Origin: JBCBTJ01 sp964597685
GTDB lineage: Bacteria > Pseudomonadota > Alphaproteobacteria > Caulobacterales > Hyphomonadaceae
Direction: 5' to 3'
Length of the DNA: 14,067 nt
Assembly (NCBI GenBank): GCA_964597685.1
Contig: CAZQZC010000068.1
Coordinates: 1-14,067 of the forward strand
In this document: positions 6,475 to 14,067 of the stretch, piece by piece
Numbering within the stretch: the stretch's first letter is position 1
How the letters are laid out: each line of letters begins with the position of its first letter
Made by a program: the position numbers and the translations under genes
Notes under the pieces: generated by a model
Told to the model about the DNA's origin: nothing
The model's database searches: none
Seen by the model: only the letters and a program-made list of their open reading frames with translations

Positions 6475-9084
6475 TTAAGCGCCTGCTTTCCCGTTCTTGG
6501 GCGACGCGGCGGGTTTGGATTTCTTCGGAGCGGCTTTCTTCTTCGCGGCAGCGGGTTTTTTCTTGGCTGCAGGCTTCTTCTTGCCGCCTTTCTTTTCCTT
6601 CTCAGCCAAGAGTTCCAGCGCCTGATCGATATTGATGTCGTCCGGCGCCATCTCCTTGGGCAGGGTGGCGTTTGTCTTCCCGTGTTTGATGTAGGGTCCG
6701 TAGCGTCCTTCGAGAACCTGGATCGGGGCCTCGTCTTCGGGGTGGGCGCCCAGATCCTTCAGCACTTTCGCCGCGCTTCGCCCACGGCCCGGATTCGCCC
6801 GTTTTTCTGCGATGAGCGTGACGGCGCGATTGAGGCCGATCTCGAACACGTCGGAGACGCCCGGCAAGTTCGCATAGGTCTTGAGATGCTGCACATAGGG
6901 GCCGTAGCGGCCGATATTTGCGACAATCACCTCGCCGTCTTCAGGGTGTTGGCCGACTTCGCGGGGCAGGGAGAGCAAGAGGAGGGCCTGGTCGAGGTCC
7001 AAATTTGCAGCGTCCCAGCCTTTGGGGATCGAGCCGCGTTTCGGCTTTTCGCCGTCCTCAGCCTCGCCAAGCTGCACGTAGGGGCCAAACCTGCCGGTGC
7101 GCAATGTGACGGGCAGACCGGTCTCAGGATCGGTCCCAAGCTCTTTGCCCTCCGGCGGCAGCCCAGCGTCGTCGTCGCCGTTCACACTAAACGCCCGGGT
7201 AAATTTGCAGTCCGGATAGCGGGAGCATCCGACAAACGCACCAGACCGGCCGAGCTTGAGGCTTAACTCGCCCTCCTTGCACAGTGGGCAAAGCCTGGGA
7301 TTGGGAATGTCCTCGCCTTCGGGGCTCTTTGACGGAAAGACATAAGGCCCCAGCGCTTCGTTCAACGCGTCGAGCACCTCAGACACCCGCAGGTCTTTCG
7401 TCTCCGCGATCGCAGCTTCGAATTGGATCCAAAAGTCGCGAAGAAACGTCTTCCACGCGAGTTTGCCGTCGGAGATCACGTCGAGCTGCTCTTCCAGCGA
7501 CGCTGTGAAATCGTATTCGACGTAGCGACGGAAGAAATTCTCCAGGAAGGCCGTCACAAGGCGGCCCTTGTCTTCTGGAAATAGCCGGTTCTTGTCTATG
7601 CGCACATAATCGCGATCGACGAGGGTGGCGAGCGTTGAGGCGTAGGTTGATGGCCGGCCGATGCCAAGCTCTTCGAGCCGCTTGACGAGGCTCGCCTCGG
7701 AATAGCGCGGCGGGGGTTCGGTGAAATGCTGGCTTGACGTCGCCTCGATGAGGTCGGTCTGGTCGCGCTCGGCGAGCTTTGGCAGGCGGCCTTCGTCATC
7801 GTCCTCGGCAGGTTCGTCGCGGCCCTCTGTATAGAGTTTGATGAAGCCGTCGAAGATCACCACCTGACCGGTTGAGCGCAAAACGGCTCGGCCGCCGGCG
7901 CCGGACATGTCCACCGTCGTGCGCTCGAACTGGGCGGCTTCCATCTGCGAAGCGACGGCGCGCCGCCAGATCAGCGCGTAGAGCGTCCACAAGTCCTTGT
8001 CCGCGGCCTTGAAATCATCCGGGCGCAAAGAAAAGTCGGTGGGCCGGATCGCTTCGTGAGCTTCCTGTGCGTTCTTCGCCTTCGAAGCGTAGCGTCGCGC
8101 CTTTTCTGGCAAGTATTTCGCGCCGTAATCGCCTTCGATCTGGTTGCGCGCGGCTTGGTAGGCCTCTTCGGCCATTTGCACGCCGTCGGTCCGCATATAG
8201 GTGATGCGTCCGTCCTCGTAGAGCTTTTGAGCCGCCTGCATCGTCCGCTTGGCGGCCATTCCTAGCTTCCGGCTCGCCTCTTGCTGCAGCGTAGACGTGA
8301 TGAAGGGGGGCGGCGGATTGCGCTTAACTGGTTTCGCTTCGACCGAGGCCACGGAGAAGCCGCCGGTCTTGACCGCTTCAAGCGCCTTCTCAGCGGCGCC
8401 CGCATGGCCGAGAGAGAACTTTTTGAGTTTCTCGCCGTCGAGTTCGGTCAGCCGAGCGCTGAATTCCGATCCGTCAGGCGCCCGCAACTTGGCCTGGACC
8501 TGCCAGTATTCCTGCGGGCGGAAGGTCTCGATCTCCAATTCGCGCTCGCAGACGAGCCGCAAGGCGACCGATTGAACACGGCCCGCTGAGCGGGAGCCTG
8601 GGAGCTTTCGCCAGAGGACCGGCGAGAGCGAGAAGCCAACCAGATAGTCCAACGCCCGGCGCGCCAAGTAAGCGTCGACCAGCTCTCCATCTATGTCGCG
8701 TGGGCGCTCCATGGCGTCGGTCACCGCCCGCTTGGTGATCGCGTTAAAGACGACCCGCTCGACCGGCAGGTCTTTGCGCAAAGCGCGGCGGTTGCGGAGC
8801 GCTTCGATCAGGTGCCAGGAGATCGCCTCGCCTTCGCGATCCGGGTCGGTTGCCAGGATCAGCTTGTCTGCGCCCTTCACGGCGTCGGCGATCTCGCGAA
8901 TCCGCTTGGCCGATTTCGTATCGGCTTCCCATTTCATGGCGAAATCCGACTCGGGATCGACGGAGCCATCTTTAGACGGGAGGTCGCGGATATGGCCGTA
9001 AGAGGCGAGAACCTTAAAGTCTTTGCCCAGGTATTTGTTGATTGTTTTGGCTTTTGCGGGGGACTCGACGACGACGACTTTCAT
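6475..9084 (-). CDS. topA: DNA topoisomerase I (type IA)
   Basis: An 869-residue enzyme that relaxes negative supercoils by cutting one strand through a 5'-phosphotyrosine. The Toprim domain (about 1-115) has the catalytic Glu in VVVVESPAKAKTI (E7) and the acidic triad in ATDPDREGEA (D80, D82, E84). The active-site tyrosine is Y296 in DGRITYMRTDG. GIGRPSTYAS (475-484) is also conserved. The C-terminus holds one four-Cys zinc ribbon (C599, C602, C620, C626), then three Topo_C repeats marked by GRFGPYVQ (665-672), GRYGPYVQ (725-732) and GRYGPYIK (793-800). A Lys/Ala/Pro-rich tail (about 829-869) probably adds DNA affinity, and possibly RNA polymerase contact as in other bacteria. GGGGAG lies 5 nt before the ATG. 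It is 62 nt downstream of lptG, with a promoter candidate in the gap, and runs into the GNAT gene. Confidence 0.98.
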   Translation of the reverse strand: MKVVVVESPAKAKTINKYLGKDFKVLASYGHIRDLPSKDGSVDPESDFAMKWEADTKSAKRIREIADAVKGADKLILATDPDREGEAISWHLIEALRNRRALRKDLPVERVVFNAITKRAVTDAMERPRDIDGELVDAYLARRALDYLVGFSLSPVLWRKLPGSRSAGRVQSVALRLVCERELEIETFRPQEYWQVQAKLRAPDGSEFSARLTELDGEKLKKFSLGHAGAAEKALEAVKTGGFSVASVEAKPVKRNPPPPFITSTLQQEASRKLGMAAKRTMQAAQKLYEDGRITYMRTDGVQMAEEAYQAARNQIEGDYGAKYLPEKARRYASKAKNAQEAHEAIRPTDFSLRPDDFKAADKDLWTLYALIWRRAVASQMEAAQFERTTVDMSGAGGRAVLRSTGQVVIFDGFIKLYTEGRDEPAEDDDEGRLPKLAERDQTDLIEATSSQHFTEPPPRYSEASLVKRLEELGIGRPSTYASTLATLVDRDYVRIDKNRLFPEDKGRLVTAFLENFFRRYVEYDFTASLEEQLDVISDGKLAWKTFLRDFWIQFEAAIAETKDLRVSEVLDALNEALGPYVFPSKSPEGEDIPNPRLCPLCKEGELSLKLGRSGAFVGCSRYPDCKFTRAFSVNGDDDAGLPPEGKELGTDPETGLPVTLRTGRFGPYVQLGEAEDGEKPKRGSIPKGWDAANLDLDQALLLLSLPREVGQHPEDGEVIVANIGRYGPYVQHLKTYANLPGVSDVFEIGLNRAVTLIAEKRANPGRGRSAAKVLKDLGAHPEDEAPIQVLEGRYGPYIKHGKTNATLPKEMAPDDINIDQALELLAEKEKKGGKKKPAAKKKPAAAKKKAAPKKSKPAASPKNGKAGA

Positions 9085-9107
9085 ACAGGCTCCCCTTGAG
9101 GCGGCGG

Positions 9108-9136
9108 AAAGTGTGCAGTGGCGACCGACAAGTCAA
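9108..9136 (-). promoter_or_regulatory. Candidate promoter for topA
   Basis: In the 62-nt lptG-topA gap the minus strand reads TTGACTTG (9136 to 9129), 7 of 8 matches to the alphaproteobacterial -35. About 17 nt beyond the TTGACT hexamer lies a weak -10 (CACTTT, 9113-9108). A start near 9100 would leave a short leader carrying the GGGGAG ribosome site. topA may therefore be transcribed both from lptF and from this site. Confidence 0.35.
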
Positions 9137-9146
9137 GACGCCGGCT

Positions 9147-10265
9147 TCAACCATCCTCACGAAACGCCAACAGCGCGAGCACCGCGAAAATCGAAAAGAG
9201 AGGCGGCGTCCAGGCCGCCGCCGATGGGGGCAGGGCGCCGCTTGAGCCGAGGCTGGAGGTCAGCTGCGATGCGAAGAACAAGGCCCCCGCTGTGCCGACG
9301 CCTAAGGCGACGAGGCGCGTTGTTCCTCCGAGCCGAGCCAGCCTCAGGCACGCAAGCGCGCCGATCATCGCCATCGCGGCGAACATGGCGGGCGCGGCGA
9401 GTAGAGCGTGCCAGCGCATTCGATAGCGCGACGCGTCGAGACCGGCTTCGGCCGTTTGACGGATAAAATCCGGCAAGCGCCAGAAGCCGATCGTCTCTGG
9501 CGCGGCATAGCGTTCGATCAAGGTGTCAGGCGCCAATTCCGTTGGAATGCGCAGCCGCTCGTGTTGGCGGAATTCTCCGCCCGCGGTGTTTTCACGTGCG
9601 GCTTCCAGTCGCCACGCGCCGTCGGCCAGCGTGGCGCTGCGGGCGTCGATGCGGCGAAGGAAGGCGAAGAATTCCGAGCCGTCGGCGCGCGTGCGCGCCT
9701 GTTCGATCATAATCACGTCTTCGAGCATGGCGCCGTTTCCTGTCGCGCGGGCAGCGCGCACAATGAGCCGGCGCTGCTCGTCGCCGTCGCGCAGCCATAT
9801 CGTTGGCCGGCCCGCCGTGCTCGCTGGGGTCTCTCCCCCCATGATCCGCGTGCGCTCGTCGACGAAGATCTCGTTCAGCCGCGATGCGGCCGGATTGAGC
9901 GCCGTCATGGCGAAGACGCCGAGCGCCGAAGCCAAAACCATGACCGGAGCTGTAAACCGCCACGCCGACACGCCGCTCGCGCGTATCACAGGCAACTCGG
10001 CGCGCCGCGACAGGCGCGTAAACGCCATCATCGTGGCCGCAAGGATGGTGAAGGGCAGCGTTTGCTCAACGAGCATGGGTACGCGCAAGGCGGTGAGCTT
10101 TATCGCCGTCAGAGCCGAAATGTCTGCTCGGGTGCCGATCGAGCGGATTTGTTCGACAACGTCGACGATGGCGATTGCCGCGAGAACGACGCCGAGCACG
10201 ATAGCGAGCGAGCCGACGCATTCAGCAAGGACGTAGCGTTGTATTCGGTTGAAACCCGGGATCAT
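9147..10265 (-). CDS. lptG: LPS export ABC transporter permease LptG
   Basis: A 372-residue inner-membrane subunit of the LptB2FG complex, which extracts lipopolysaccharide from the inner membrane and pushes it along the LptC-LptA-LptDE bridge. It has the LptF/LptG topology: three helices (about 15-38, 60-82, 102-122), a periplasmic jellyroll domain (about 125-265), then three helices (about 287-308, 315-335, 353-368). The cytoplasmic coupling region SRRAELPVIRASGVSAW (86-102) is the usual permease signature contacting LptB. The ATG at 10265 overlaps the lptF stop by 4 nt (ATGA), giving coupled translation and the expected equal dosage. A longer open frame from 10388 would only add Arg-rich antisense-like sequence within lptF. 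Which paralog is F and which is G is set by order and by the closer LptG-like sequence of this one. Confidence 0.92.
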   Translation of the reverse strand: MIPGFNRIQRYVLAECVGSLAIVLGVVLAAIAIVDVVEQIRSIGTRADISALTAIKLTALRVPMLVEQTLPFTILAATMMAFTRLSRRAELPVIRASGVSAWRFTAPVMVLASALGVFAMTALNPAASRLNEIFVDERTRIMGGETPASTAGRPTIWLRDGDEQRRLIVRAARATGNGAMLEDVIMIEQARTRADGSEFFAFLRRIDARSATLADGAWRLEAARENTAGGEFRQHERLRIPTELAPDTLIERYAAPETIGFWRLPDFIRQTAEAGLDASRYRMRWHALLAAPAMFAAMAMIGALACLRLARLGGTTRLVALGVGTAGALFFASQLTSSLGSSGALPPSAAAWTPPLFSIFAVLALLAFREDG

Positions 10266-11404
10266 GCGCGCACCTCCGAGCCGATGCTTCGCGCCCGGTT
10301 CGCTCGACGTCTCTTGCGGCTCGCGCTGTGTCGGCGTGTCCAGCCTGTCGCGGCGATGGCGAGCGCGGAGCCAATGGGAATAGCCCATTGCAAAGCGTTC
10401 AACGCCGGTCCGTCGGTCGCCGCGCCCGCCGCGCCCAATTGGAGCGTGGTTAAAACAAGCGCCCCTGATGTCGCGATGAGGATGCGTCGCGAGTATCCGT
10501 TGCGATTGAAGTCGCCGCCAAAAATCGCGCTGAGCGCCAATAGCGCCATCGATATGTTCAACAACGGCGAGGCGAGCCGTGAATGCGCCTCCGCCAGAAA
10601 GCGTCCCTTGTTCGCGACGTCGAAGAAATGGCGTTCGTCGGGGAACAGCAGCCCATCGAGCGTGCGGTCCGACGCTTTCAAAAAGACATCGGTGTCGACC
10701 GAGGTGAATCCGCTGAGGTCGAAGGCGTAGCTTACGAAATCGAGCTCGGTCAGCGCGCCGTCGCTGTCGAGCTCCAGAATCTCGCCGTCGCGCATGATGA
10801 TCGCGGGGGCGCCGTCAAGTTCGCCGATCCGTCCAGTCCGGGCGATATAGTCGATCTGGTTGCTCGGATCCGACGCATCGGAGATCAGTAGGTCTGTGAA
10901 CACGCCGTTGGCGCTGTCGCGTGCGTAAAACGTCAGCGCGCCGTCATTGCTGGTGAACTGTCCCGCCCGGATCAAGCTCGCCGCAATGGTGGTGCGCGCT
11001 TCTGTCAGCGTCTCGCGCAATTCTCGCTGCGCCAGCGGTTGCGCCCACAGATTGACCGTCAACTGGACCAGCGCGGCCAGGACCGCCAAGCGCAGGATCG
11101 GCGACGCCACTTGCCAAGACGTCATGCCGACGGCCTGTACGACCACGATCTCGGAATCCCGGTGAATTCGGTTGAGGGTCCAAACCGAGGCGAAGAATAG
11201 TGCGAGGGGCAAGAGCAGCGTCACCACTTGCGGCGCTCCGAGAACCACAACTTTGAGATAAGTGAACGCTGATTGTTGGTTCTCGACGATCAAATCCGTC
11301 CGCGACAATCCCTGAGCGATGAGCGCCAAGACGACGAGGCCGCCGATGATGATCAGCAGCGTTTGGAGCGTTCGCCCCATAATGTATCGCTGCATTCGCA
11401 GCAT
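10262..11404 (-). CDS. lptF: LPS export ABC transporter permease LptF
   Basis: A 380-residue partner of LptG in the LptB2FG lipopolysaccharide extractor. Helices lie at about 13-33, 54-76, 98-119, 279-297, 307-327 and 337-355. The periplasmic beta-jellyroll domain between helices 3 and 4 (about 120-265) carries LPS to LptC. The coupling segment RDSEIVVVQAVGMTSW (82-97) and EAHSRLASPLL (272-282) are conserved family features. The C-terminal cytoplasmic tail (about 356-372) is strongly basic, with an R-K-R-R-R run. The ATG at 11404 has AAGG about 6-7 nt upstream; the ATG three codons later is an alternative. lptG overlaps its stop by 4 nt. It is divergent from pepA across 99 nt, as in many proteobacteria. 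Confidence 0.95.
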   Translation of the reverse strand: MLRMQRYIMGRTLQTLLIIIGGLVVLALIAQGLSRTDLIVENQQSAFTYLKVVVLGAPQVVTLLLPLALFFASVWTLNRIHRDSEIVVVQAVGMTSWQVASPILRLAVLAALVQLTVNLWAQPLAQRELRETLTEARTTIAASLIRAGQFTSNDGALTFYARDSANGVFTDLLISDASDPSNQIDYIARTGRIGELDGAPAIIMRDGEILELDSDGALTELDFVSYAFDLSGFTSVDTDVFLKASDRTLDGLLFPDERHFFDVANKGRFLAEAHSRLASPLLNISMALLALSAIFGGDFNRNGYSRRILIATSGALVLTTLQLGAAGAATDGPALNALQWAIPIGSALAIAATGWTRRHSASRKRRRANRARSIGSEVRA

Positions 11405-11503
11405 GGCGCGCCTTTGTTGGTTGCGACTGGGCCCTGAAGCTAGCTAACGAGTTGCACCGCGCGCGTCGATGGCTACGTTCCGCGAAAACAGGAGTTTCCG
11501 CAC
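11405..11503. promoter_or_regulatory. Divergent lptF / pepA promoter region
   Basis: This 99-nt gap must hold promoters for both directions. Forward, TTGCGACT (11421-11428) followed after 10 nt by GCTAGCTA (11439-11446) is a partial match to TTGaCGnS / GCTAnAwC. Reverse, TCGACGCG fits the -35 at 7 of 8 positions, but its -10 is poor. The palindromic AGCTAGCT lies centrally and could serve either strand or a regulator. pepA has a good AGGAG ribosome site at the right end. Confidence 0.35.
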
Positions 11504-12970
11504 ATGAAGATCACGTTCGCCGAAGTCGCAGACGCCGAGATCGCCGCGTTCCTCGTTGATGAGGGGGCCGGCCTTCCAGATGCTGCGGAGGCGTTGGATA
11601 TCGCCAGCGGCGGATTGCTCAATGCGGCGCTTGAAAGTCCACGTTTCAACGGCAAGGCGGGACAAAGCGTCGAAGCGGTTCTGCCCGCTGGCGGATCCGT
11701 GCGGCGCGCCGTTCTGATCGGCGCGGGCAAAGAGAAGGATCGCGACGCTCGGGCTTACGAAAGAATCGGCGCGTCTTTTGTGAAAGCGCACCAGGATAGC
11801 GGATTGAAGTCCGCGGCGCTGCATGTCGAGAACGTCTCCGGCGCAATACGCGCAGCCCTTGGCGCCCGTCTGGCGGCCTATCGGTTCGACACATATCAGA
11901 CCAAGCTGACCGCGGAGCAAAAGCCCAGCCTCGCCTCGCTGACGCTGGTGCTCGACGATACCGAGGCGGCGGGGGACGCGTTTAGCGCCTTGGAGGCTGC
12001 GGCGTCGGGAACGGCGCTGGCGCGCGATCTGATGAACGAACCGCCCAACGTCTTGCATCCCGAATCATTTGCAGACCGGATTCGAGACCTCGAAGCCGAC
12101 GGCGTCGAAGTCGAGATCCTGGGTGAGAAGGATATGGACAAGCTCGGCATGAACGCGCTGCTCGGCGTCGGCCAAGGGTCCGTGCGTGAAAGTCAGCTCG
12201 CAATTATGAAATGGATGGGCGGCGCCGCGGGCGAAGATCCAGTCATCTTGATCGGCAAGGGCGTCTGCTTCGACACGGGCGGCATTTCCTTGAAGCCTGG
12301 ACCACAAATGGAGGACATGAAGGGCGACATGGGCGGCGCGGCCGCCGTCGTCGGCGCGATGAAGGCCCTCGCTGCGCGCAAGGCGAAGGCCAATATCGTC
12401 GGCTTGGTCGGGCTGGTCGAGAACATGCCGGACGGGCGAGCGCAGCGACCCGGTGACATTGTGACGTCCGCCTCGGGTCAAACTATCGAAATCCAGAATA
12501 CGGATGCAGAGGGCCGGCTCGTCCTGTGCGACGTACTTTGGTACGCCCAGGAGCACTTCAATCCGAAGGCCATGGTCGACCTCGCCACCCTGACAGGGGC
12601 GATCATCATTTCCCTCGGTCACGAACACGCCGGATTGTTCACCAATTCGGACAAGCTCGCCAGGGAGCTTGCGACCGCCGGCGAGGCCGAGGGCGAGACG
12701 GTCTGGCGACTGCCCCTCGGCGAGCCCTATGACAAGCTGCTCAAATCGAAATTCGCAGACATGCGCAATATCGGCGGTCGTGCGGCGGGCTCCATAACGG
12801 CGGCTCAATTTCTGCAACGCTTCGTCGACAAGAAGATCCCCTGGGCCCATCTCGACATCGCCGGCGTCGCTTGGAAGGAGGGAGAGAAAAGCCCCCTCGA
12901 TCCATCGTGGGCCTCGGGTTTCGGACCGCGCCTCCTCGACCGTTGGATCGCCGACAATTACGAGAGCTGA
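11504..12970 (+). CDS. pepA: Leucyl aminopeptidase (M17 family)
   Basis: A 488-residue cytoplasmic metallo-aminopeptidase that removes N-terminal residues, preferably Leu and similar, from peptides; family members form hexamers with two metal ions. The N-terminal alpha/beta domain (about 1-160) is followed by the catalytic domain. All active-site residues are present at a constant offset of 18 from E. coli PepA: metal ligands K252 and D257 (GKGVCFDTGG), D275 (MKGDMGG), D334 and E336, with catalytic K264 and R338. The M17 signature is NTDAEGRL (332-339). The ATG at 11504 is preceded by AGGAG at about 9 nt. holC follows after 7 nt, a common proteobacterial pairing. E. coli PepA also binds DNA in Xer recombination and car regulation; whether this one does cannot be judged here. 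Confidence 0.97.
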   Translation: MKITFAEVADAEIAAFLVDEGAGLPDAAEALDIASGGLLNAALESPRFNGKAGQSVEAVLPAGGSVRRAVLIGAGKEKDRDARAYERIGASFVKAHQDSGLKSAALHVENVSGAIRAALGARLAAYRFDTYQTKLTAEQKPSLASLTLVLDDTEAAGDAFSALEAAASGTALARDLMNEPPNVLHPESFADRIRDLEADGVEVEILGEKDMDKLGMNALLGVGQGSVRESQLAIMKWMGGAAGEDPVILIGKGVCFDTGGISLKPGPQMEDMKGDMGGAAAVVGAMKALAARKAKANIVGLVGLVENMPDGRAQRPGDIVTSASGQTIEIQNTDAEGRLVLCDVLWYAQEHFNPKAMVDLATLTGAIIISLGHEHAGLFTNSDKLARELATAGEAEGETVWRLPLGEPYDKLLKSKFADMRNIGGRAAGSITAAQFLQRFVDKKIPWAHLDIAGVAWKEGEKSPLDPSWASGFGPRLLDRWIADNYES

Positions 12971-12977
12971 GCCGGCA

Positions 12978-13439
12978 ATGGCGGCGGAATGGTGGTTCTA
13001 TCATCTCGAACGAACGTCGCTGGAGGCGGCGGCCGGGCCGCTTCTCGAGAAATGTCTAGAGCGCGGCTGGCGGGTGCTGGCGGTGAGCCCGCGGCCGGAG
13101 CGGCGCGCAGCGCTGGACCAGGCCTTGTGGACCTATTCCGATTTGAGCTTTCTGCCGCATGGGCGCGATGACGGCGAGCTGGATCCAGCTCGGCAGCCGA
13201 TCCTTATCTCTGGCTCTGTTGAAAATCAGAATGCCGCGGTCGCACTTTTTCTGATGGACGGGGCCGACGCGCCAGCGGAGAGCGCAGTCGAGCGCTGCAT
13301 GGTCATGTTCGACGGGGCGGACGACGGCGTGCGCGGCAAAGCGCGCGCCCAGTTCAAAACAGCAAAGGAGGCTGGCTGCGTCACCCGCTATTTCCAACAG
13401 ACGCCGCGCGGCGGGTGGAAAGAGGCCGGCGCTGGTTGA
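12978..13439 (+). CDS. holC: DNA polymerase III chi subunit
   Basis: A 153-residue accessory subunit of the replicative polymerase holoenzyme. Chi links the clamp loader (through psi, where present) to single-strand DNA-binding protein. Family hallmarks are visible in order: FYHL (7-10), ERGWRVLAV (28-36), LWTY (50-53), FLPHG (58-62), QPILIS (73-78) and FDG (111-113). The C-terminus Q-F-K-T-A-K-E-A-G with YFQQ and G-G-W is common in alphaproteobacterial members. The ATG at 12978 lies 7 nt after the pepA stop, with a weak GAGAG ribosome site inside the end of pepA, so it is probably translated from the pepA transcript. The length is typical. Confidence 0.93.
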   Translation: MAAEWWFYHLERTSLEAAAGPLLEKCLERGWRVLAVSPRPERRAALDQALWTYSDLSFLPHGRDDGELDPARQPILISGSVENQNAAVALFLMDGADAPAESAVERCMVMFDGADDGVRGKARAQFKTAKEAGCVTRYFQQTPRGGWKEAGAG

Positions 13440-13445
13440 GCACGG

Positions 13446-13473
13446 TTGCCGCTATGGACGCCGACGGTTATAG
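13446..13473 (+). promoter_or_regulatory. Candidate ndk promoter
   Basis: In the 77-nt holC-ndk gap, TTGCCG (13446-13451) and TTATAG (13468-13473) are 16 nt apart. TTGCCGC resembles the alphaproteobacterial -35 and the -10 is moderate. A start near 13480 would leave a leader of about 37 nt with the AGGAG ribosome site at 13505-13509. ndk may therefore have its own promoter in addition to pepA-holC read-through. Confidence 0.4.
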
Positions 13474-13516
13474 GCCGCGCAGATTCAGATCCTCACTATC
13501 CATCAGGAGCGCCCCC

Positions 13517-13939
13517 ATGGCCGTGCAACGCACTTTCTCGATCATCAAACCCGACGCCACAGCGCGTCATCTGACCGGCGCAATCAACAAGCTGATCGAG
13601 GATGCTGGCCTGCGAATTGTCGCCCAGCGCCGGATCAGGATGACCCAAGAGCAGGCCGAGCGTTTCTACGGCGTGCACCGCGAACGCCCCTTCTTCGGCG
13701 AGCTGGTCGAATTCATGACCTCGGGGCCCGTCGTCGTTCAGGTTTTGGAGGGCGAGGACGCCGTCGCGAAGTATCGGGATGTGATGGGCGCGACAAATCC
13801 GTCCGAAGCGGAGCCGGGCACGATCCGTAGGGAATTCGCCCAATCCATTGGCGAAAACTCGGCCCACGGCTCAGACAGCGATGAGAATGCGGCGATTGAG
13901 ATCGCACAATTCTTCTCCGAGGCTGAGATTGTCGGCTAA
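13517..13939 (+). CDS. ndk: Nucleoside diphosphate kinase
   Basis: A 140-residue cytoplasmic enzyme that moves the gamma phosphate from ATP to NDPs and dNDPs through a phosphohistidine and so balances the NTP and dNTP pools. The N-terminus QRTFSIIKPDAT (4-15) holds the conserved Lys-Pro-Asp. The active-site histidine is H117 in the signature NSAHGSDS (114-121), followed by the usual E-I-x-x-F-F (128-133). Length and residue number match bacterial Ndk (about 140, His117). The ATG at 13517 is preceded by AGGAG at 7 nt; the frame is open back to 13415, but that extension reads into the intergenic region and does not resemble Ndk. It lies 77 nt after holC. The thioesterase-like gene begins 6 nt after the stop. 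Confidence 0.98.
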   Translation: MAVQRTFSIIKPDATARHLTGAINKLIEDAGLRIVAQRRIRMTQEQAERFYGVHRERPFFGELVEFMTSGPVVVQVLEGEDAVAKYRDVMGATNPSEAEPGTIRREFAQSIGENSAHGSDSDENAAIEIAQFFSEAEIVG

Positions 13940-13945
13940 GTCGAT

Positions 13946-14067
13946 ATGACCGAGAGCGTCGTTCCGGCGGAGTACAAACCCCATTTCCGGCAATCTCGCT
14001 TTACCGACCCTTGGGAGCCGCTTTATTCGAGGGTGACCGACAGAGAAATCTCAATCGGCGTCGTTTT
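13946..14067 (+). CDS. PaaI-like thioesterase, 5' part only (cut by window edge)
   Basis: The ATG at 13946, 6 nt after the ndk stop, opens a frame that runs off the window after about 40 residues. The translated start includes YKPHFRQSRFTDPWEPLYSR. The pattern H-F-R-x-S-x-x-T-D-P-W-E-P-L-Y is what I know from the beginning of alphaproteobacterial PaaI-family (hotdog-fold) acyl-CoA thioesterases. The catalytic region (H-G-G near the first long helix) would lie beyond the edge. No strong Shine-Dalgarno is seen. The spacing suggests co-transcription with ndk. Confidence 0.6.
   Translation, partial: MTESVVPAEYKPHFRQSRFTDPWEPLYSRVTDREISIGVV

Noticed and set aside
9408..10730. Long open frame (440 codons) on the plus strand opposite lptG and lptF
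   Set aside because: Composition is Arg-rich and non-membrane. Both opposing genes are intact LptF/LptG with the expected overlap, so this is a shadow frame.
13415..13516. N-terminal extension of Ndk from an ATG at 13415
   Set aside because: It overlaps the end of holC and the intergenic gap; Ndk is full length from 13517, which also has a good AGGAG site.

Overview
The window reads as a chromosomal, mostly housekeeping segment of a GC-rich alphaproteobacterium. The evidence is the lptF/lptG genes divergent from pepA-holC, followed by ndk, the topA and rnr genes on one strand, and several promoter-like sites resembling the Caulobacter-type consensus (TTGaCGnS / GCTAnAwC). The proteins look most like those of the Caulobacterales/Hyphomonadaceae/Parvularculaceae side of the class; that placement is an inference and cannot be fixed from sequence reading alone. 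I see no tRNA, rRNA, CRISPR array, insertion sequence, integrase or phage gene.

Layout. (1) 169-1215, plus strand: two small integral membrane proteins, the first of unknown function and the second a DUF4345-type protein, behind a good promoter candidate. They converge on the next block. (2) 11404 down to 1234, minus strand: a long co-directional series, lptF-lptG-topA-GNAT-outer membrane protein-rnr-Nudix-bciA. Several junctions are tight: lptF/lptG and Nudix/bciA overlap by 4 nt (ATGA), topA/GNAT are 2 nt apart, and rnr/Nudix are 7 nt apart. (3) 11504 to the right edge, plus strand: pepA-holC, then ndk behind its own promoter candidate, then the start of a PaaI-like thioesterase cut by the window edge.

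How they work together. LptF and LptG are the permease pair of the LPS export ABC transporter. TopA, HolC and Ndk serve DNA topology, replication and nucleotide supply. RNase R and PepA serve RNA and peptide turnover. The non-housekeeping item is the last gene of the minus-strand series: a convincing BciA-type 8-vinyl reductase of (bacterio)chlorophyll synthesis, translationally coupled to a Nudix hydrolase and downstream of RNase R. It suggests that the organism is, or descends from, an anoxygenic phototroph whose vinyl reductase lies outside the photosynthesis gene cluster. No other pigment gene is visible here.

I did not find a clearly new multi-gene system. The points most worth a second look are the bciA context, an SD-less and possibly leaderless rnr start, an unknown beta-barrel-like protein inserted between topA/GNAT and rnr, and the pair of uncharacterised membrane proteins at the left edge.
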